Source: Streptomyces sp. NRRL S-244 | GTDB taxonomy: Bacteria > Actinomycetota > Actinomycetes > Streptomycetales > Streptomycetaceae | Direction of reading: 5' to 3' | NCBI RefSeq assembly: GCF_000717915.1 | Contig: NZ_JOCX01000004.1 | Coordinates: 248,001 to 312,000 of the forward strand | DNA length: 64,000 nt | In this document: piece after piece, positions 37,122-46,376 of the stretch | Layout of the letters: every line of letters starts with the position of its first letter | Position numbering within the stretch: position 1 is the first letter of the stretch | The notes under the pieces: model-generated | Database searches by the model: none | What the model saw: only the letters and a program-made list of their open reading frames with translations | Told to the model about the DNA's origin: nothing | Made by a program: the position numbers and the translations under genes

Positions 37122-38393
37122 TCAGGCGGTCGCCGCCAGTGCCCGCACCAGCGCGGGCGTCACTTGCTCGATCTGCCACGGGCGGGCGCCGTAGCCCGCG
37201 AGGGCCTGCGCCACCGCCTCCGGCTCCAGCCGCTGCGGCGGCTCCCAGCACAGCCGGCGGACCGTGTCCGGGGTGATCAGGTTCTCCTGGGGCAGGTTCA
37301 GCCCCTCCGCGAGCGCCGAGACGGCGGTGCGGGCCGCAGCCAGCCGCGCCGCGGCCGCCGGGTCCTTGTCCGCCCAGGAGCGCGGCGGCGGCGGACCGGC
37401 CGGGGTCGCCCCCGGCTGCGGCAGCTCGTTCTCGGGCAGGGCCTTCGCCCGGTCCACGGCCGCCATCCACTGCTCCAGCTGGCGCCGGCCCATCCGCTGC
37501 CCGTACCCGGGCAGGGCCGACAGCGCGTGTACGTTCGCCGGCAGCGCGAGGGCGGCCTCGACGATCGCGGCGTCCCCCAGCACCTTGCCGGGCGACACGT
37601 CACGCCGCTGGGCGATCCGGTCCCGGGACTCCCACAGCTCCCGTACGACGGCCATCTGCCGGCGCCGGCGCACCTTGTGCATGCCGGACGTACGGCGCCA
37701 CGGATCCTTGCGCGGCGGCGCGGGCGGGGCGGCGGCGATGGCGTCGAACTCCTGCCGGGCCCATTCCAGCTTGCCCTGCCGGTCCAGCTCCTTCTCCAGC
37801 GCGTCCCGCAGGTCCACCAGCAGCTCCACGTCGAGCGCGGCGTAGCGCAGCCACGGCTCGGGGAGGGGGCGGGTGGACCAGTCGACGGCGGAGTGGCCCT
37901 TCTCCAGCGCGTAGCCGAGCACGCTCTCGACCATCGCGCCCAGCCCGACCCGGGGGAAGCCGGCCAGGCGGCCGGCCAGCTCGGTGTCGAACAGGGAGGT
38001 GGGCACCATGCCTATTTCGCGCAGGCACGGCAGGTCCTGGGTCGCGGCGTGCAGGATCCACTCGGTACCGGACAGGGCCTCGCCCAGTGCGGACAGGTCG
38101 GGGCAGCCGACTGGGTCGATCAGCGCGGATCCTGCGCCCTCGCGGCGCAGCTGCACCAGATAGGCGCGCTGGCCGTAGCGGTATCCGGAGGCGCGCTCGG
38201 CGTCGACGGCCACGGGTCCTGTGCCCGCGGCGAAGGCCGCGACCACCCGGGCGAGGGCGTCCTCGTCGGCCACCACCGGAGGGATCCCCTCGCGGGGCTC
38301 GAGCAACGGAATCGGCGCCTTTTCGACGTCGTCCGGGGGGCCGCCCCCGGTGGTGGTGCGCAGGTCTGCTGCGGTCTCTTGGGCGTCGGTCAC
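37122..38393 (-). CDS. RNase D-like 3'-5' exonuclease with HRDC domain
   Basis: A 423-residue protein. Residues ~40-205 are a DEDD exonuclease: VAVDAERASGYRYGQ (DxE; the E is in AERAS), ATQDLPCL, and YAALDVELLVDLRD. A helical HRDC domain follows (~230-310, MAVVRELWESRDRIAQRRDVSP). It probably trims or degrades structured RNA in the cytoplasm. The start is GTG 38393. Confidence 0.85.
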   Translation of the reverse strand: MTDAQETAADLRTTTGGGPPDDVEKAPIPLLEPREGIPPVVADEDALARVVAAFAAGTGPVAVDAERASGYRYGQRAYLVQLRREGAGSALIDPVGCPDLSALGEALSGTEWILHAATQDLPCLREIGMVPTSLFDTELAGRLAGFPRVGLGAMVESVLGYALEKGHSAVDWSTRPLPEPWLRYAALDVELLVDLRDALEKELDRQGKLEWARQEFDAIAAAPPAPPRKDPWRRTSGMHKVRRRRQMAVVRELWESRDRIAQRRDVSPGKVLGDAAIVEAALALPANVHALSALPGYGQRMGRRQLEQWMAAVDRAKALPENELPQPGATPAGPPPPRSWADKDPAAAARLAAARTAVSALAEGLNLPQENLITPDTVRRLCWEPPQRLEPEAVAQALAGYGARPWQIEQVTPALVRALAATA

Positions 38394-38483
38394 CGCTCAA
38401 GGGTATCCGTGGATACGGCGCACCCGTCGCCGGAACGTTCCGTCGACGGGCGCGGGGCACGGGCTCGGGCGTTTCCCCGGCTT

Positions 38484-38520
38484 CCCCTGGGGGCACCTCC
38501 CAGCGGTGGCTGGGGGAGGG
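38484..38520. repeat. Streptomyces-type dispersed palindromic repeat
   Basis: CCTCCCAGCGGTGGCTGGGG is flanked by further G/C arms (CCCCTGGGGGCA on the left, GGAGGG on the right). Near-identical units recur in intergenic regions of many Streptomyces chromosomes in my memory. It fills the 153-bp gap between the RNase D-like gene and whiI, and may act as the whiI terminator. Confidence 0.5.
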
Positions 38521-38546
38521 TTTCCCCGGGGTCCGTCGGGCGGTTG

Positions 38547-39209
38547 TCAGTGGATGATCCCGGTCCGCAGGGCGACGGCGACCATACCGGCGCGGTCGCC
38601 GGTGCCGAGCTTGCGGGCGATCCGGGCGAGGTGGGACTTGACGGTCAGGGCGGACAGGCCCATCGAGACGCCGATGGCCTTGTTGGACTGGCCCTCCGCG
38701 ACGAGGCGCAGGACCTCGACCTCGCGGCCGGAGAGCTCGCGGTAGCCGCCCGGGTGGCTCGGGGCACCCGGGGGGCGGCGGTGCATACGGGCGGCGGCGG
38801 CACCGATGGGGGCGGCGCCGGGCCGGGTGGGGAGCCCGATGTTGGTCCGCGTGCCGGTGACGACATAGCCCTTCACGCCGCCCGCGAGGGCGTTGCGCAC
38901 GGCGCCGATGTCGTCGGCGGCGGACAGGGCCAGGCCGTTCGGCCAGCCGGCGGCCCGCGTCTCGGAGAGCAGGGTGAGACCGGAACCGTCGGGCAGGTGT
39001 ACGTCGGCCACGCAGATGTCGCGCGGGCTGCCGACGCGGGGGCGGGCCTCCGCGATGGACGACGCCTCGATCACGTCACGTACTCCGAGGGCCCACAGAT
39101 GGCGGGTCACGGTGGAACGGACGCGCGGGTCGGCCACGACGACCATGGCCGTCGGCTTGTTCGGGCGGTAGGCGACCAGGCTTGCGGGCTGCTCGAGAAG
39201 AACGGACAC
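38547..39209 (-). CDS. whiI: Atypical response regulator WhiI (sporulation control)
   Basis: A 220-residue LuxR/NarL-type regulator. The receiver domain (~20-125) keeps the phospho-acceptor position Asp69 (VADVHLPDGSG). However, it has only one of the acidic pair (VVVADPR, Ala26-Asp27), and Thr118 replaces the conserved Lys (GYVVTG), so normal phosphorylation is unlikely. The C-terminal HTH is ELSGREVEVLRLVAEGQS followed by LSALTVKSHLARIARKL. Loss of exactly these pocket residues is described for S. coelicolor WhiI, which switches on sporulation septation and chromosome condensation. No histidine kinase gene is nearby. GTG 39209 has GGAGG 5 nt upstream. Confidence 0.8.
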   Translation of the reverse strand: MSVLLEQPASLVAYRPNKPTAMVVVADPRVRSTVTRHLWALGVRDVIEASSIAEARPRVGSPRDICVADVHLPDGSGLTLLSETRAAGWPNGLALSAADDIGAVRNALAGGVKGYVVTGTRTNIGLPTRPGAAPIGAAAARMHRRPPGAPSHPGGYRELSGREVEVLRLVAEGQSNKAIGVSMGLSALTVKSHLARIARKLGTGDRAGMVAVALRTGIIH

Positions 39210-39287
39210 CTAGGCCTCCTGGGGGAGTGGCGGGACGGCCGGCTCGGGGAAGGAAGCCGGTGCGAACCGTGCGGATGGTCACTGACT

Positions 39288-39315
39288 CCTTCGGCACGTC
39301 ACCCGCCCGGCTTTA
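39288..39315 (-). promoter_or_regulatory. Sigma-WhiG promoter of whiI
   Basis: On the minus strand TAAA (39312-39315) is followed after 16 nt by GCCGAAGG (39288-39295). The sigma-WhiG consensus is TAAA-N15/16-GCCGATAA. It lies about 79 nt before the whiI start. The rest of the 304-bp gap 39210-39513 contains only AT-richer sequence with a GATCGATCATCGGGTGATC dyad. Confidence 0.7.
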
Positions 39316-39513
39316 GGGAATGATCACGATTTGGTGAGTAACAATTCGGGCAATTCGGACGCACGATCGATCATCGGGTGATCAGAAGCCCACAACGGGT
39401 GCCCGGTTCCGACACCGCGCCGCCGACGCTCGATCGGCCGTTCTACGGGGCGCCGTGCATTCGGCGGCTCCGGCGAAAAGCGATCACGCGCGTGCCGCCG
39501 TACGGGGGCACGG

Positions 39514-40170
39514 CTACGGGTGGTGCGGACCGCGGCGCTGTGGCAGGGACACCACACCCGTCCCCGAGTCCGTCGGCCCGACCGGCGGCAGCCCCGCGAT
39601 CTGGCAGAGCAGCTCGCACCACGCCGACAGGTGCGCCGAGGTGTCCGGGACCCCGCCGACGCCCTCGCGCGGCGTCCACGAGGCCCTGATCTCGATCTGG
39701 GTGGCCGGCCGCCGCTCCGCGAGCCCGCCGAAGTAGTGCGAGCTCGCCATCGTCACGGTCCCGCTCGCCTCCCCGTACGCCAGGCCGCGCGCCTCCAGCG
39801 CTCCCGTCAGCCAGGACCAGCACACCTCGGGGAGGAGGGGGTCGGCGGCCATCTCGGGCTCCAGCTCGGCACGTACGAGCGTCACCAGGCGGAAGGTCCC
39901 GTGCCAGGCCTCGTGCCCGGACGGATCGTGGAGCAGGATGAGCCGGCCGTCGGCCAGGTCGTCCTCGCCGTCGACGACCGCGGCCTCCAGGGCATAGGCG
40001 TGCGGGGCCAGGCGCTGGGGCGGTCTGGTGGGGTCGATCTCGATCCCCGGACGCAGGCGCGCCCTCTTCAGGCCGTCGACCGCGTGTCGGAACGGGAGCG
40101 GGACGGAGCTCTCCTTCGCGCTGTCCACACCGTCAGCGCCATCTGAAAATCGTCCCTGAGCCGCAGCCAT
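39514..40170 (-). CDS. DUF3000 domain protein
   Basis: A 218-residue protein of the actinobacterial DUF3000 family, with no known function. Conserved-looking blocks are [40 protein letters not shown] and [14 protein letters not shown]. There is no signal or helix, so it is cytoplasmic. ATG 40170 starts the conserved part. It is divergent from hemE; the 91-bp gap holds both promoters. Confidence 0.75.
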   Translation of the reverse strand: MAAAQGRFSDGADGVDSAKESSVPLPFRHAVDGLKRARLRPGIEIDPTRPPQRLAPHAYALEAAVVDGEDDLADGRLILLHDPSGHEAWHGTFRLVTLVRAELEPEMAADPLLPEVCWSWLTGALEARGLAYGEASGTVTMASSHYFGGLAERRPATQIEIRASWTPREGVGGVPDTSAHLSAWCELLCQIAGLPPVGPTDSGTGVVSLPQRRGPHHP

Positions 40171-40261
40171 GCGGGGAAGACTAGGCGGAACGAGCGTCCG
40201 TGCGGCGCAGGGACACCCGCGCCGGGCCGGGCACTTCTTCATACGTGCGAAGATTTGGCGC

Positions 40262-41332
40262 GTGAGCGCCAACGAACGCCCCACGGGCCAGCCGAGTCAG
40301 ACGTACGATTCCGCCTTCCTGAAGGCGTGCCGGCGGGAGCCGGTGCCCCACACCCCGGTGTGGTTCATGCGGCAGGCCGGGCGCTCGCTCCCCGAGTACC
40401 GCAAGGTCCGCGAGGGGACCCAGATGCTGGAGTCGTGCATGCGGCCCGACCTGGTCACGGAGATCACGCTCCAGCCGGTCCGCCGCCACAACGTCGACGC
40501 GGCGATCTTCTTCTCCGACATCGTGGTCCCGCTCAAGGCCATCGGCGTCGACCTGGACATCAAGCCGGGCATCGGCCCCGTCGTCGCCCAGCCGATCCGC
40601 CGCCGCGAGGACCTCGCACAGCTGCGCGACCTCACCCCGGAGGACGTCTCGTACGTCACCGAGGCGATCGGCATGCTCACGGGTGAACTCGGGTCCACGC
40701 CGTTGATCGGTTTCGCGGGTGCGCCTTTCACCCTCGCGAGCTACCTGGTCGAGGGCGGCCCGTCGAAGAACCACGAGCACACCAAGGCCCTGATGTACGG
40801 CGACCCGGAGCTCTGGGCCGACCTGCTGGACCGCCTCGCGGAGATCACCTCCGCCTTCCTCAAGGTCCAGATCGAGGCCGGCGCCTCCGCGGTGCAGCTC
40901 TTCGACTCCTGGGTCGGCGCGCTGGCCCCGGCGGACTACCGCCGCTCGGTGATGCCGGCGTCGGCGAAGGTCCTGGAGTCCGTGGCCTCGTACGGAGTCC
41001 CGCGCATCCACTTCGGCGTGGGCACGGGCGAGCTGCTCGGCCTGATGGGCGAGGCCGGCGCGGACGTCGTGGGCGTCGACTACCGCGTCGCGCTCGACGA
41101 GGCCGCCCGCCGCGTCGGCCCCGGCAAGGCGCTCCAGGGCAACCTGGACCCGGCGGTCCTCTTCTCCACCGAGGAGGCCGTGCGCACGAAGACGGACGAG
41201 GTCCTCGCGGCGGCCTCGGGCCTGGAGGGCCACATCTTCAACCTGGGCCACGGCGTCCTCCCCACCACCCCCCCGGACGCCCTGACCCGCCTGGTCGACT
41301 ACGTCCACACGAAGACGGCCCGCCAGGCCTAG
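40262..41332 (+). CDS. hemE: Uroporphyrinogen decarboxylase
   Basis: A 356-residue cytoplasmic enzyme that removes four carboxyl groups from uroporphyrinogen III to give coproporphyrinogen III. Signature motifs are [13 protein letters not shown] near the N-terminus and [16 protein letters not shown], and the C-terminus has [16 protein letters not shown] 40262 begins the conserved region. No Shine-Dalgarno sequence precedes it and an AAGATT box lies 6 nt upstream, so it may be leaderless. Confidence 0.96.
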   Translation: MSANERPTGQPSQTYDSAFLKACRREPVPHTPVWFMRQAGRSLPEYRKVREGTQMLESCMRPDLVTEITLQPVRRHNVDAAIFFSDIVVPLKAIGVDLDIKPGIGPVVAQPIRRREDLAQLRDLTPEDVSYVTEAIGMLTGELGSTPLIGFAGAPFTLASYLVEGGPSKNHEHTKALMYGDPELWADLLDRLAEITSAFLKVQIEAGASAVQLFDSWVGALAPADYRRSVMPASAKVLESVASYGVPRIHFGVGTGELLGLMGEAGADVVGVDYRVALDEAARRVGPGKALQGNLDPAVLFSTEEAVRTKTDEVLAAASGLEGHIFNLGHGVLPTTPPDALTRLVDYVHTKTARQA

Positions 41333-41349
41333 GGTCCGCCAGGCCTAGG
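41320..41349. repeat. 14-bp direct duplication across the hemE stop codon
   Basis: CCGCCAGGCCTAGG occurs at 41320-41333 and again at 41336-41349. The first copy contains the hemE stop TAG, the second lies in the 20-bp gap to the convergent oxidoreductase gene. It looks like a recent small tandem duplication. Confidence 0.6.
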
Positions 41350-41352
41350 CCC

Positions 41353-42759
41353 CTACCCCGCCGCCCGCACCGCCGAGACGGCCTTGCGGGCGGCCACCAG
41401 GACGGGGTCCCAGACCGGGGAGAAGGGCGGGGCGTAGCCCAGGTCCAGGGAGACGACCTGGTCCACCGTCATACCGGCCGTCAAGGCCACCGCCGCGATG
41501 TCCACCCGCTTCGCGGAGCCCGCTCCGCCGACGATCTGGACGCCCAGGAGCCGGCCCGTGCGGAGTTCCGCGAGCATCTTCACCGTCATGTCCGCGGCCG
41601 TCGGGTAGTAGCCCGCCGTCGTCGTCGAGTTGATCGTGGCCGTCACGAAGCGCAGCCCCGCCGCCAGGGCGTCGCGCTCGCGCAGCCCCGTACGGGCGAT
41701 CTCCAGGTCGCAGACCTTGCTCACCGCCGTGCCGACCACCCCCGGGAACGTGGCGTAGCCGCCGCCCACGCCCGAACCGATCACCTGGCCGTGTTTGTTG
41801 GCGTGCGTGCCCAGCGGGATGTGCCGCATGCGCCCCGCCACCAGGTCCAGGACCTCCACGCAGTCGCCGCCCGACCAGATGTTCTCGTGGCCCCGGACCC
41901 GCATCGACAGGTCCGTCAGGATGCCGCCGGACTCGCCGAGCGGCAGCCCCGCCGCGCGGGCCAGCGCCGTACGGGGCTCCACGCCGATGCCGAGCACGAC
42001 CACGTCCGCCGGGTACTCGTCCCCCGCCGCCGTGGCCACCGCGCGGACCGCGCCCTGATCGTCCGTGAGGATCTTCGTCACCTCGGCGCCCGACACCGTC
42101 CGGATCCCCATCCGGTTCATCGCGGCGTGCACCAGTGCGCCCATGTCCGGGTCCAGCGTGGCCATCGGCTGTGCTCCGCGGTGCAGGACCGTGACCTCGT
42201 ACCCGCGCGCGACCAGCGCCTCCGCCATCTCCACGCCGATGTAGCCGGCGCCGACGACGACCGCCCTGCGGCCCTCCGTACCCTCCGTCCGCTTCAGTCC
42301 CTCGGCGAGTTCCAGAGAAGCCATCAGTCGCTGGCCGTCGTCCAGGGTCTGGACGCCGTGCACCCCGTGCGCGCCGATCCCGGGCAGCCGGGGCCGGACC
42401 GGCCGGGCGCCCGTGGCCAGGACGAGCTTGTCGTAGCCCGTCCAGGCCTCGGACCCGGAATCCAGATCACGGGTGCGGACCCGGCCCCCGGCGAGGTCGA
42501 GCTCCACCACCTCGGTGCGCATGCGCAGGTCGATGTCCCGGGCGCGGTGCTCCTCGGGCGTACGGGCGATCAGGTCGTCCCGGCCGGGGACCTGGCCGCC
42601 GATCCAGTACGGGATCCCGCACGCGGAGTACGAGGTGAAGTGCCCGCGCTCGAAGGCCGTGATCTCCAGCTCCGCCGGGCCCTTGAGCCGCCGGGCCTGT
42701 GACGCGGCGGACATCCCCGCCGCGTCCCCGCCGACCACCACCAGTCGTTCCGTCGCCAT
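41353..42759 (-). CDS. CoA-disulfide reductase / NADH oxidase-like FAD pyridine nucleotide-disulfide oxidoreductase
   Basis: A 468-residue flavoprotein. It has the FAD motif VVVGGDAAGMSAAS, a single redox Cys47 in FTSYSACGIPYW as in CoA-disulfide reductase and Nox, NAD-binding VVVGAGYIGVEMAE, the second FAD contact NIWSGGDCVEV and a C-terminal dimerisation domain. The substrate may be CoA disulfide, oxygen or polysulfide; actinobacteria mainly use mycothiol, so the CoA role is uncertain. ATG 42759 starts just before the first beta strand. Confidence 0.87.
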   Translation of the reverse strand: MATERLVVVGGDAAGMSAASQARRLKGPAELEITAFERGHFTSYSACGIPYWIGGQVPGRDDLIARTPEEHRARDIDLRMRTEVVELDLAGGRVRTRDLDSGSEAWTGYDKLVLATGARPVRPRLPGIGAHGVHGVQTLDDGQRLMASLELAEGLKRTEGTEGRRAVVVGAGYIGVEMAEALVARGYEVTVLHRGAQPMATLDPDMGALVHAAMNRMGIRTVSGAEVTKILTDDQGAVRAVATAAGDEYPADVVVLGIGVEPRTALARAAGLPLGESGGILTDLSMRVRGHENIWSGGDCVEVLDLVAGRMRHIPLGTHANKHGQVIGSGVGGGYATFPGVVGTAVSKVCDLEIARTGLRERDALAAGLRFVTATINSTTTAGYYPTAADMTVKMLAELRTGRLLGVQIVGGAGSAKRVDIAAVALTAGMTVDQVVSLDLGYAPPFSPVWDPVLVAARKAVSAVRAAG

Positions 42760-42839
42760 CGTCCGCCCCGTTCTCCGCACTCCGCCACTCCGCGCGTACC
42801 GCAGTCTCGTGGGGAACACGCTACGGGCGGAACGTGCGT

Positions 42840-43856
42840 TCAGTCGGAGGCCTCCGTCGTTTCCGTCGAGTCCGCGGGTCGCGCCGCCGGGATCCTCGCC
42901 GGCGTCAGACCCGTCCTCGGCTTCGCCGGGCGCAGCCGCCGGTACGCGCGCAGGCACAGCAGCACCAGCGCGGCCGTCACCGCGAACGGCGCCACCGCGG
43001 CCACCGCCAGGGCCAGGTAGCGCACGATCGTCGTGAAGACGTTCCAACCGCCGCGCAGGGCGTCCGTGAAGGAGGTCTCCTCGTCCTTCTTCTCCGCCGC
43101 CTTCGGGGCCGGCTCCGAGACCTCCATCGTGATCGTGCCCATCGAGGTCTGGTCCTTCAGCGCCGTCTGCTGCGCGAGCAGCGACTCCAGGTCCGACTGG
43201 CGCTTGCTCAGCTCGCTCTCCAGCATCACCACGTCACCGAGCGCCGTGGCCTTGTCCATCATGTCCCGCACCCGGGCCACGCTCGCCTGCTGCGATCTGA
43301 CCCGGCTGTCGACGTCCGCGACCTTCTCCGTCACGTCCTGCGCCTCGACCTTGCGGCTGCGAAGCCTGCCGCTGCCCTCCATGGCGCCGAGTACGGCGTC
43401 GAAGCGGTCGCCCGGCACGCGCAGGGTCAGCGTCGAGGTCATCCGGCCGTCCTCGCCGCGTTTGGTCGACTCGTTGCCGACGTACCCGCCCGCGCCCTCC
43501 GCCGCCGTACGGGCCGCCGCCAGGGCCTTCTGCGGGTCCGCCGTCTCCAGGGCGAGCGTGGCCGTACGGATGACGTGCGGGCGTACGGCGGCCGGCTGCT
43601 GCCCGTTCTTGGACGCGTCGGATCCCCCGGCGGCGGCTCCCCCGGCCGCCGCCGGGGGAGCCGCCGCCCCCGGCTTGCCCTGGGCCGCGCCCTCCGGGGC
43701 CCGGACCGCGGCCTTGTCGGCCGAGGCCGGGCCCGCGCCGTCCTGGCCGGCGCCGCACCCGGTGAGCGCGAGCGCCCCGGCCAGGGACAGGCCGGCCAGG
43801 ACGGCCGCGCCGCGGTGTCGTACAGCGGTGCCTCTGCTGCTGCGGATGGTGCGCAT
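42840..43856 (-). CDS. DUF4349 lipoprotein
   Basis: A 338-residue protein. Lipobox LTGC gives lipidation at Cys34. An Ala/Gly/Pro-rich linker (~40-85) leads to the DUF4349 region (~90-310): an exported alpha/beta part (IRTATLALETADPQKALAAA), a coiled coil (~185-235, VARVRDMMDKATALGDVVML) and a C-terminal helix (~275-300). It thus spans from lipid anchor to membrane helix. Function is unknown. It is divergent from hemG. Confidence 0.82.
   Translation of the reverse strand: MRTIRSSRGTAVRHRGAAVLAGLSLAGALALTGCGAGQDGAGPASADKAAVRAPEGAAQGKPGAAAPPAAAGGAAAGGSDASKNGQQPAAVRPHVIRTATLALETADPQKALAAARTAAEGAGGYVGNESTKRGEDGRMTSTLTLRVPGDRFDAVLGAMEGSGRLRSRKVEAQDVTEKVADVDSRVRSQQASVARVRDMMDKATALGDVVMLESELSKRQSDLESLLAQQTALKDQTSMGTITMEVSEPAPKAAEKKDEETSFTDALRGGWNVFTTIVRYLALAVAAVAPFAVTAALVLLCLRAYRRLRPAKPRTGLTPARIPAARPADSTETTEASD
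43632..43665. repeat. Perfect 14-bp inverted repeat inside the DUF4349 gene
   Basis: GGCGGCTCCCCCGG-ccgccg-CCGGGGGAGCCGCC lies within codons for the Ala/Gly/Pro linker. A stem this long and this GC-rich inside a coding sequence is unusual. It may only reflect alternating Ala and Gly codons, or it could affect translation. Confidence 0.6.
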
Positions 43857-44008
43857 CGGTGGTCCCCCCGGGGATCGGCTGATGTCGCCGTCGTGGCGTA
43901 CGCCGGTGTGACGTACAGGGTCCCGCCGCGGGTTTCGCTCCGGCGGTCCCGGGCCGATCCCGATGCGGTCACGGTCCGGCCTCGGTGATCGTCCGCCGAA
44001 CGGTCTGA

Positions 44009-44014
44009 GACGAT
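44009..44014 (+). promoter_or_regulatory. -10 box for a leaderless hemG mRNA
   Basis: GACGAT ends 6 nt before ATG 44021, with no ribosome site between. Confidence 0.35.
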
Positions 44015-44020
44015 GTGTCC

Positions 44021-45484
44021 ATGCACGAAGCGGACATGCGTACGGACATGCGTACGGACGGCACGGCGGCGGCCGGAGTCCCGCCCCGCCACGCCGTCGT
44101 CATCGGCGGCGGCATCGCCGGCCTCGCCGCGGCCCACCGGCTGCTCGCCGACGGCCTGCGCGTCACGCTCCTGGAGGCCGGGCCGCGCCTCGGCGGCAAG
44201 CTGCTCGCCGGTGAACTCGCCGGCGCCCCCGTCGACCTCGGCGCCGAATCCGTGCTCGCCCGCCGCCCCGAAGCCCTGGAGCTGGCCCGGGCCGTGGGCC
44301 TCGCCGAGGCCCTCCAGCCGCCCGCCACCGCCACCGCCCACCTGTGGACCCGCGGCGCGCTGCGGCCCATGCCGCGCGGCCACGTCATGGGCGTCCCCGG
44401 CGACCTGGCACCGCTCGCCGCCTCCGGGGTGCTCTCCGCCGAGGGCCTGGCCCGCATCGAAGCCGAACGCGCACTGCCGCCCGCCGAGATCGGCGAGGAC
44501 GTCGCCGTCGGCGAGTACGTGGCCGCCCGCCTCGGCCACGAGGTCGTCGACCGCCTGGTGGAGCCCCTCCTCGGCGGGGTCTACGCCGGCAACGCCTACC
44601 GCATCTCCATGCGCGCCGCGGTCCCGCAGCTCTTCGAGGCCGCCCGTACGCACGCCTCGCTGGGCGAGGGCGTACGCGAACTCCAGCAGCGGGCGGCCGC
44701 GCAGGAGCCCCAGCAGGCCGGGCGCCCCGTCTTCGCCGGGATCGACGGCGGCATCGGACGGCTCCCGCAGGCCGTGGCCGAGGCCTGCCGGGCCGCCGGG
44801 GCGCGGATCAGCACGGGTACCCCGGTGCGCGAGCTCCTGCGTACGGACGGAGGCTGGAAGGTCGTCACCGACGCCGGGGCCGTCGAGGCGGACGCCGTGG
44901 TCCTGGCCGTCCCGGCCGGGCCCGCCGCCCGGCTGCTGGACGGGGTCGCGCCGGCCGCGGCCGCCGAGCTGCGGACCGTCGAGTACGCCTCCATGGCCCT
45001 GGTGACGATGGCCTTCCGCCGCTCCGAGCTGCCGGCCGCGATCACCGGGGGCGGCGCCAGCGGATTCCTCGTACCGCCCGTCGACGGGCGGACCATCAAG
45101 GCCTCCACCTTCTCCAGCAACAAGTGGGCCTGGGCCGGCGCCGACCCCGAGCTCTTCCTGCTGCGCACCTCGGTCGGCCGGTACGGCGACGAGGGCGATC
45201 TGGGGCGCGAGGACCACGAGCTGGTCGACGTCTCGCTGCGCGACCTCGGCGAGGCCGTGGGCCTCGCGGCCCGGCCGGCCGCCTCCACCGTCACCCGCTG
45301 GGACGGCGGGCTGCCGCAGTACCCGGTCGGCCACCTCGCCCGCGTGGACCGGATCCGCGGCGCCGTCGCGGCCCTGCCCGGCCTCGCCGTGTGCGGCGCG
45401 CTGTACGACGGCGTGGGCATCCCGGCGTGCATCGCGAGCGCCGGCAAGGCCGCCGACGTGGTGAAGGCCACGTTCCCCGCGTAG
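44021..45484 (+). CDS. hemG: Coproporphyrinogen III / protoporphyrinogen oxidase (CgoX, HemY type)
   Basis: A 487-residue FAD enzyme. It shows the dinucleotide motif [18 protein letters not shown], then [35 protein letters not shown] and a C-terminal [19 protein letters not shown] typical of HemY/CgoX. With HemQ two ORFs' width away it fits the coproporphyrin-dependent route, in which this enzyme makes coproporphyrin III. The N-terminal 15 residues are not conserved and contain a repeated MRTD. An upstream GTG 44015 is possible, but ATG 44021 fits a leaderless start. Confidence 0.9.
   Translation: MHEADMRTDMRTDGTAAAGVPPRHAVVIGGGIAGLAAAHRLLADGLRVTLLEAGPRLGGKLLAGELAGAPVDLGAESVLARRPEALELARAVGLAEALQPPATATAHLWTRGALRPMPRGHVMGVPGDLAPLAASGVLSAEGLARIEAERALPPAEIGEDVAVGEYVAARLGHEVVDRLVEPLLGGVYAGNAYRISMRAAVPQLFEAARTHASLGEGVRELQQRAAAQEPQQAGRPVFAGIDGGIGRLPQAVAEACRAAGARISTGTPVRELLRTDGGWKVVTDAGAVEADAVVLAVPAGPAARLLDGVAPAAAAELRTVEYASMALVTMAFRRSELPAAITGGGASGFLVPPVDGRTIKASTFSSNKWAWAGADPELFLLRTSVGRYGDEGDLGREDHELVDVSLRDLGEAVGLAARPAASTVTRWDGGLPQYPVGHLARVDRIRGAVAALPGLAVCGALYDGVGIPACIASAGKAADVVKATFPA
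44032..44055. repeat. 12-bp tandem duplication at the 5' end of hemG
   Basis: GGACATGCGTAC occurs twice in tandem and encodes the duplicated DMRT. Each copy carries an in-frame ATG (44036, 44048), so the true translation start could also be one of these. Confidence 0.6.
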
Positions 45485-45531
45485 GGGACCCCTGGCACAG
45501 ACCACTGATCAGCACACGGGACAATGGACAC

Positions 45532-46245
45532 ATGACTGCACCAGAGAAGATTCCCAACGCGGGGAAGAAGGCGAAGGACCTCAACGAGGTCATCCGCTAC
45601 ACCCTGTGGTCCGTCTTCAAGCTGAAGGACGTCCTGCCCGAGGACCGCACCGGCTACGCCGACGAGGTCCAGGAGCTGTTCGACCAGCTGGCCGCCAAGG
45701 ACATCACCGTCCGCGGCACCTATGACGTCTCCGGCCTGCGCGCCGACGCGGACGTCATGATCTGGTGGCACGCCGAGACCTCGGACGAGCTGCAGACCGC
45801 GTACAACCTGTTCCGCCGCACCAAGCTCGGCCGCGCGCTGGAGCCGGTGTGGTCGAACATGGCCCTGCACCGTCCGGCCGAGTTCAACAAGTCGCACATC
45901 CCGGCCTTCCTGGCCGACGAGGTCGCGCGCGACTACGTCAGCGTCTACCCCTTCGTGCGCTCGTACGACTGGTACCTGCTGCCCGACGAGGACCGCCGCC
46001 GCATGCTCGCGGACCACGGCAAGATGGCCCGCGGCTACCCTGACGTCCGGGCCAACACCGTCGCGTCCTTCTCGCTGGGCGACTACGAGTGGATGCTGGC
46101 CTTCGAGGCCGACGAGCTGTACCGCATCGTCGACCTCATGCGTCACCTGCGCGCCTCCGAGGCCCGTATGCACGTCCGTGAAGAAGTGCCCTTCTACACC
46201 GGACGCCGCAAGTCCGTCGCCGATCTGGTGGCCGGACTCGCCTGA
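45532..46245 (+). CDS. hemQ: Coproheme decarboxylase HemQ (ChdC)
   Basis: A 237-residue member of the chlorite dismutase-like superfamily. It oxidatively decarboxylates coproheme to heme b, the last step of the Gram-positive heme pathway. Tyr139 ([10 protein letters not shown]) is the expected radical Tyr and His162 ([10 protein letters not shown]) the proximal heme ligand. His122 (NKSHIPAF) matches the distal His of actinobacterial enzymes. A GACAAT box 6 nt before ATG 45532 suggests a leaderless transcript. It follows hemG by 47 nt. Confidence 0.93.
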   Translation: MTAPEKIPNAGKKAKDLNEVIRYTLWSVFKLKDVLPEDRTGYADEVQELFDQLAAKDITVRGTYDVSGLRADADVMIWWHAETSDELQTAYNLFRRTKLGRALEPVWSNMALHRPAEFNKSHIPAFLADEVARDYVSVYPFVRSYDWYLLPDEDRRRMLADHGKMARGYPDVRANTVASFSLGDYEWMLAFEADELYRIVDLMRHLRASEARMHVREEVPFYTGRRKSVADLVAGLA

Positions 46246-46376
46246 TACCTCCCCTGGGGGGAAGGAACCGGAAGACTGCTCTCTTGACTGGGGAGCGGCC
46301 TCCGGTGGATCGGGAGGCTGGTCCGGATGACGGCCTGACCCCCGAAACGACGCAGCCGGAGACCCCGCCCGGAAGT

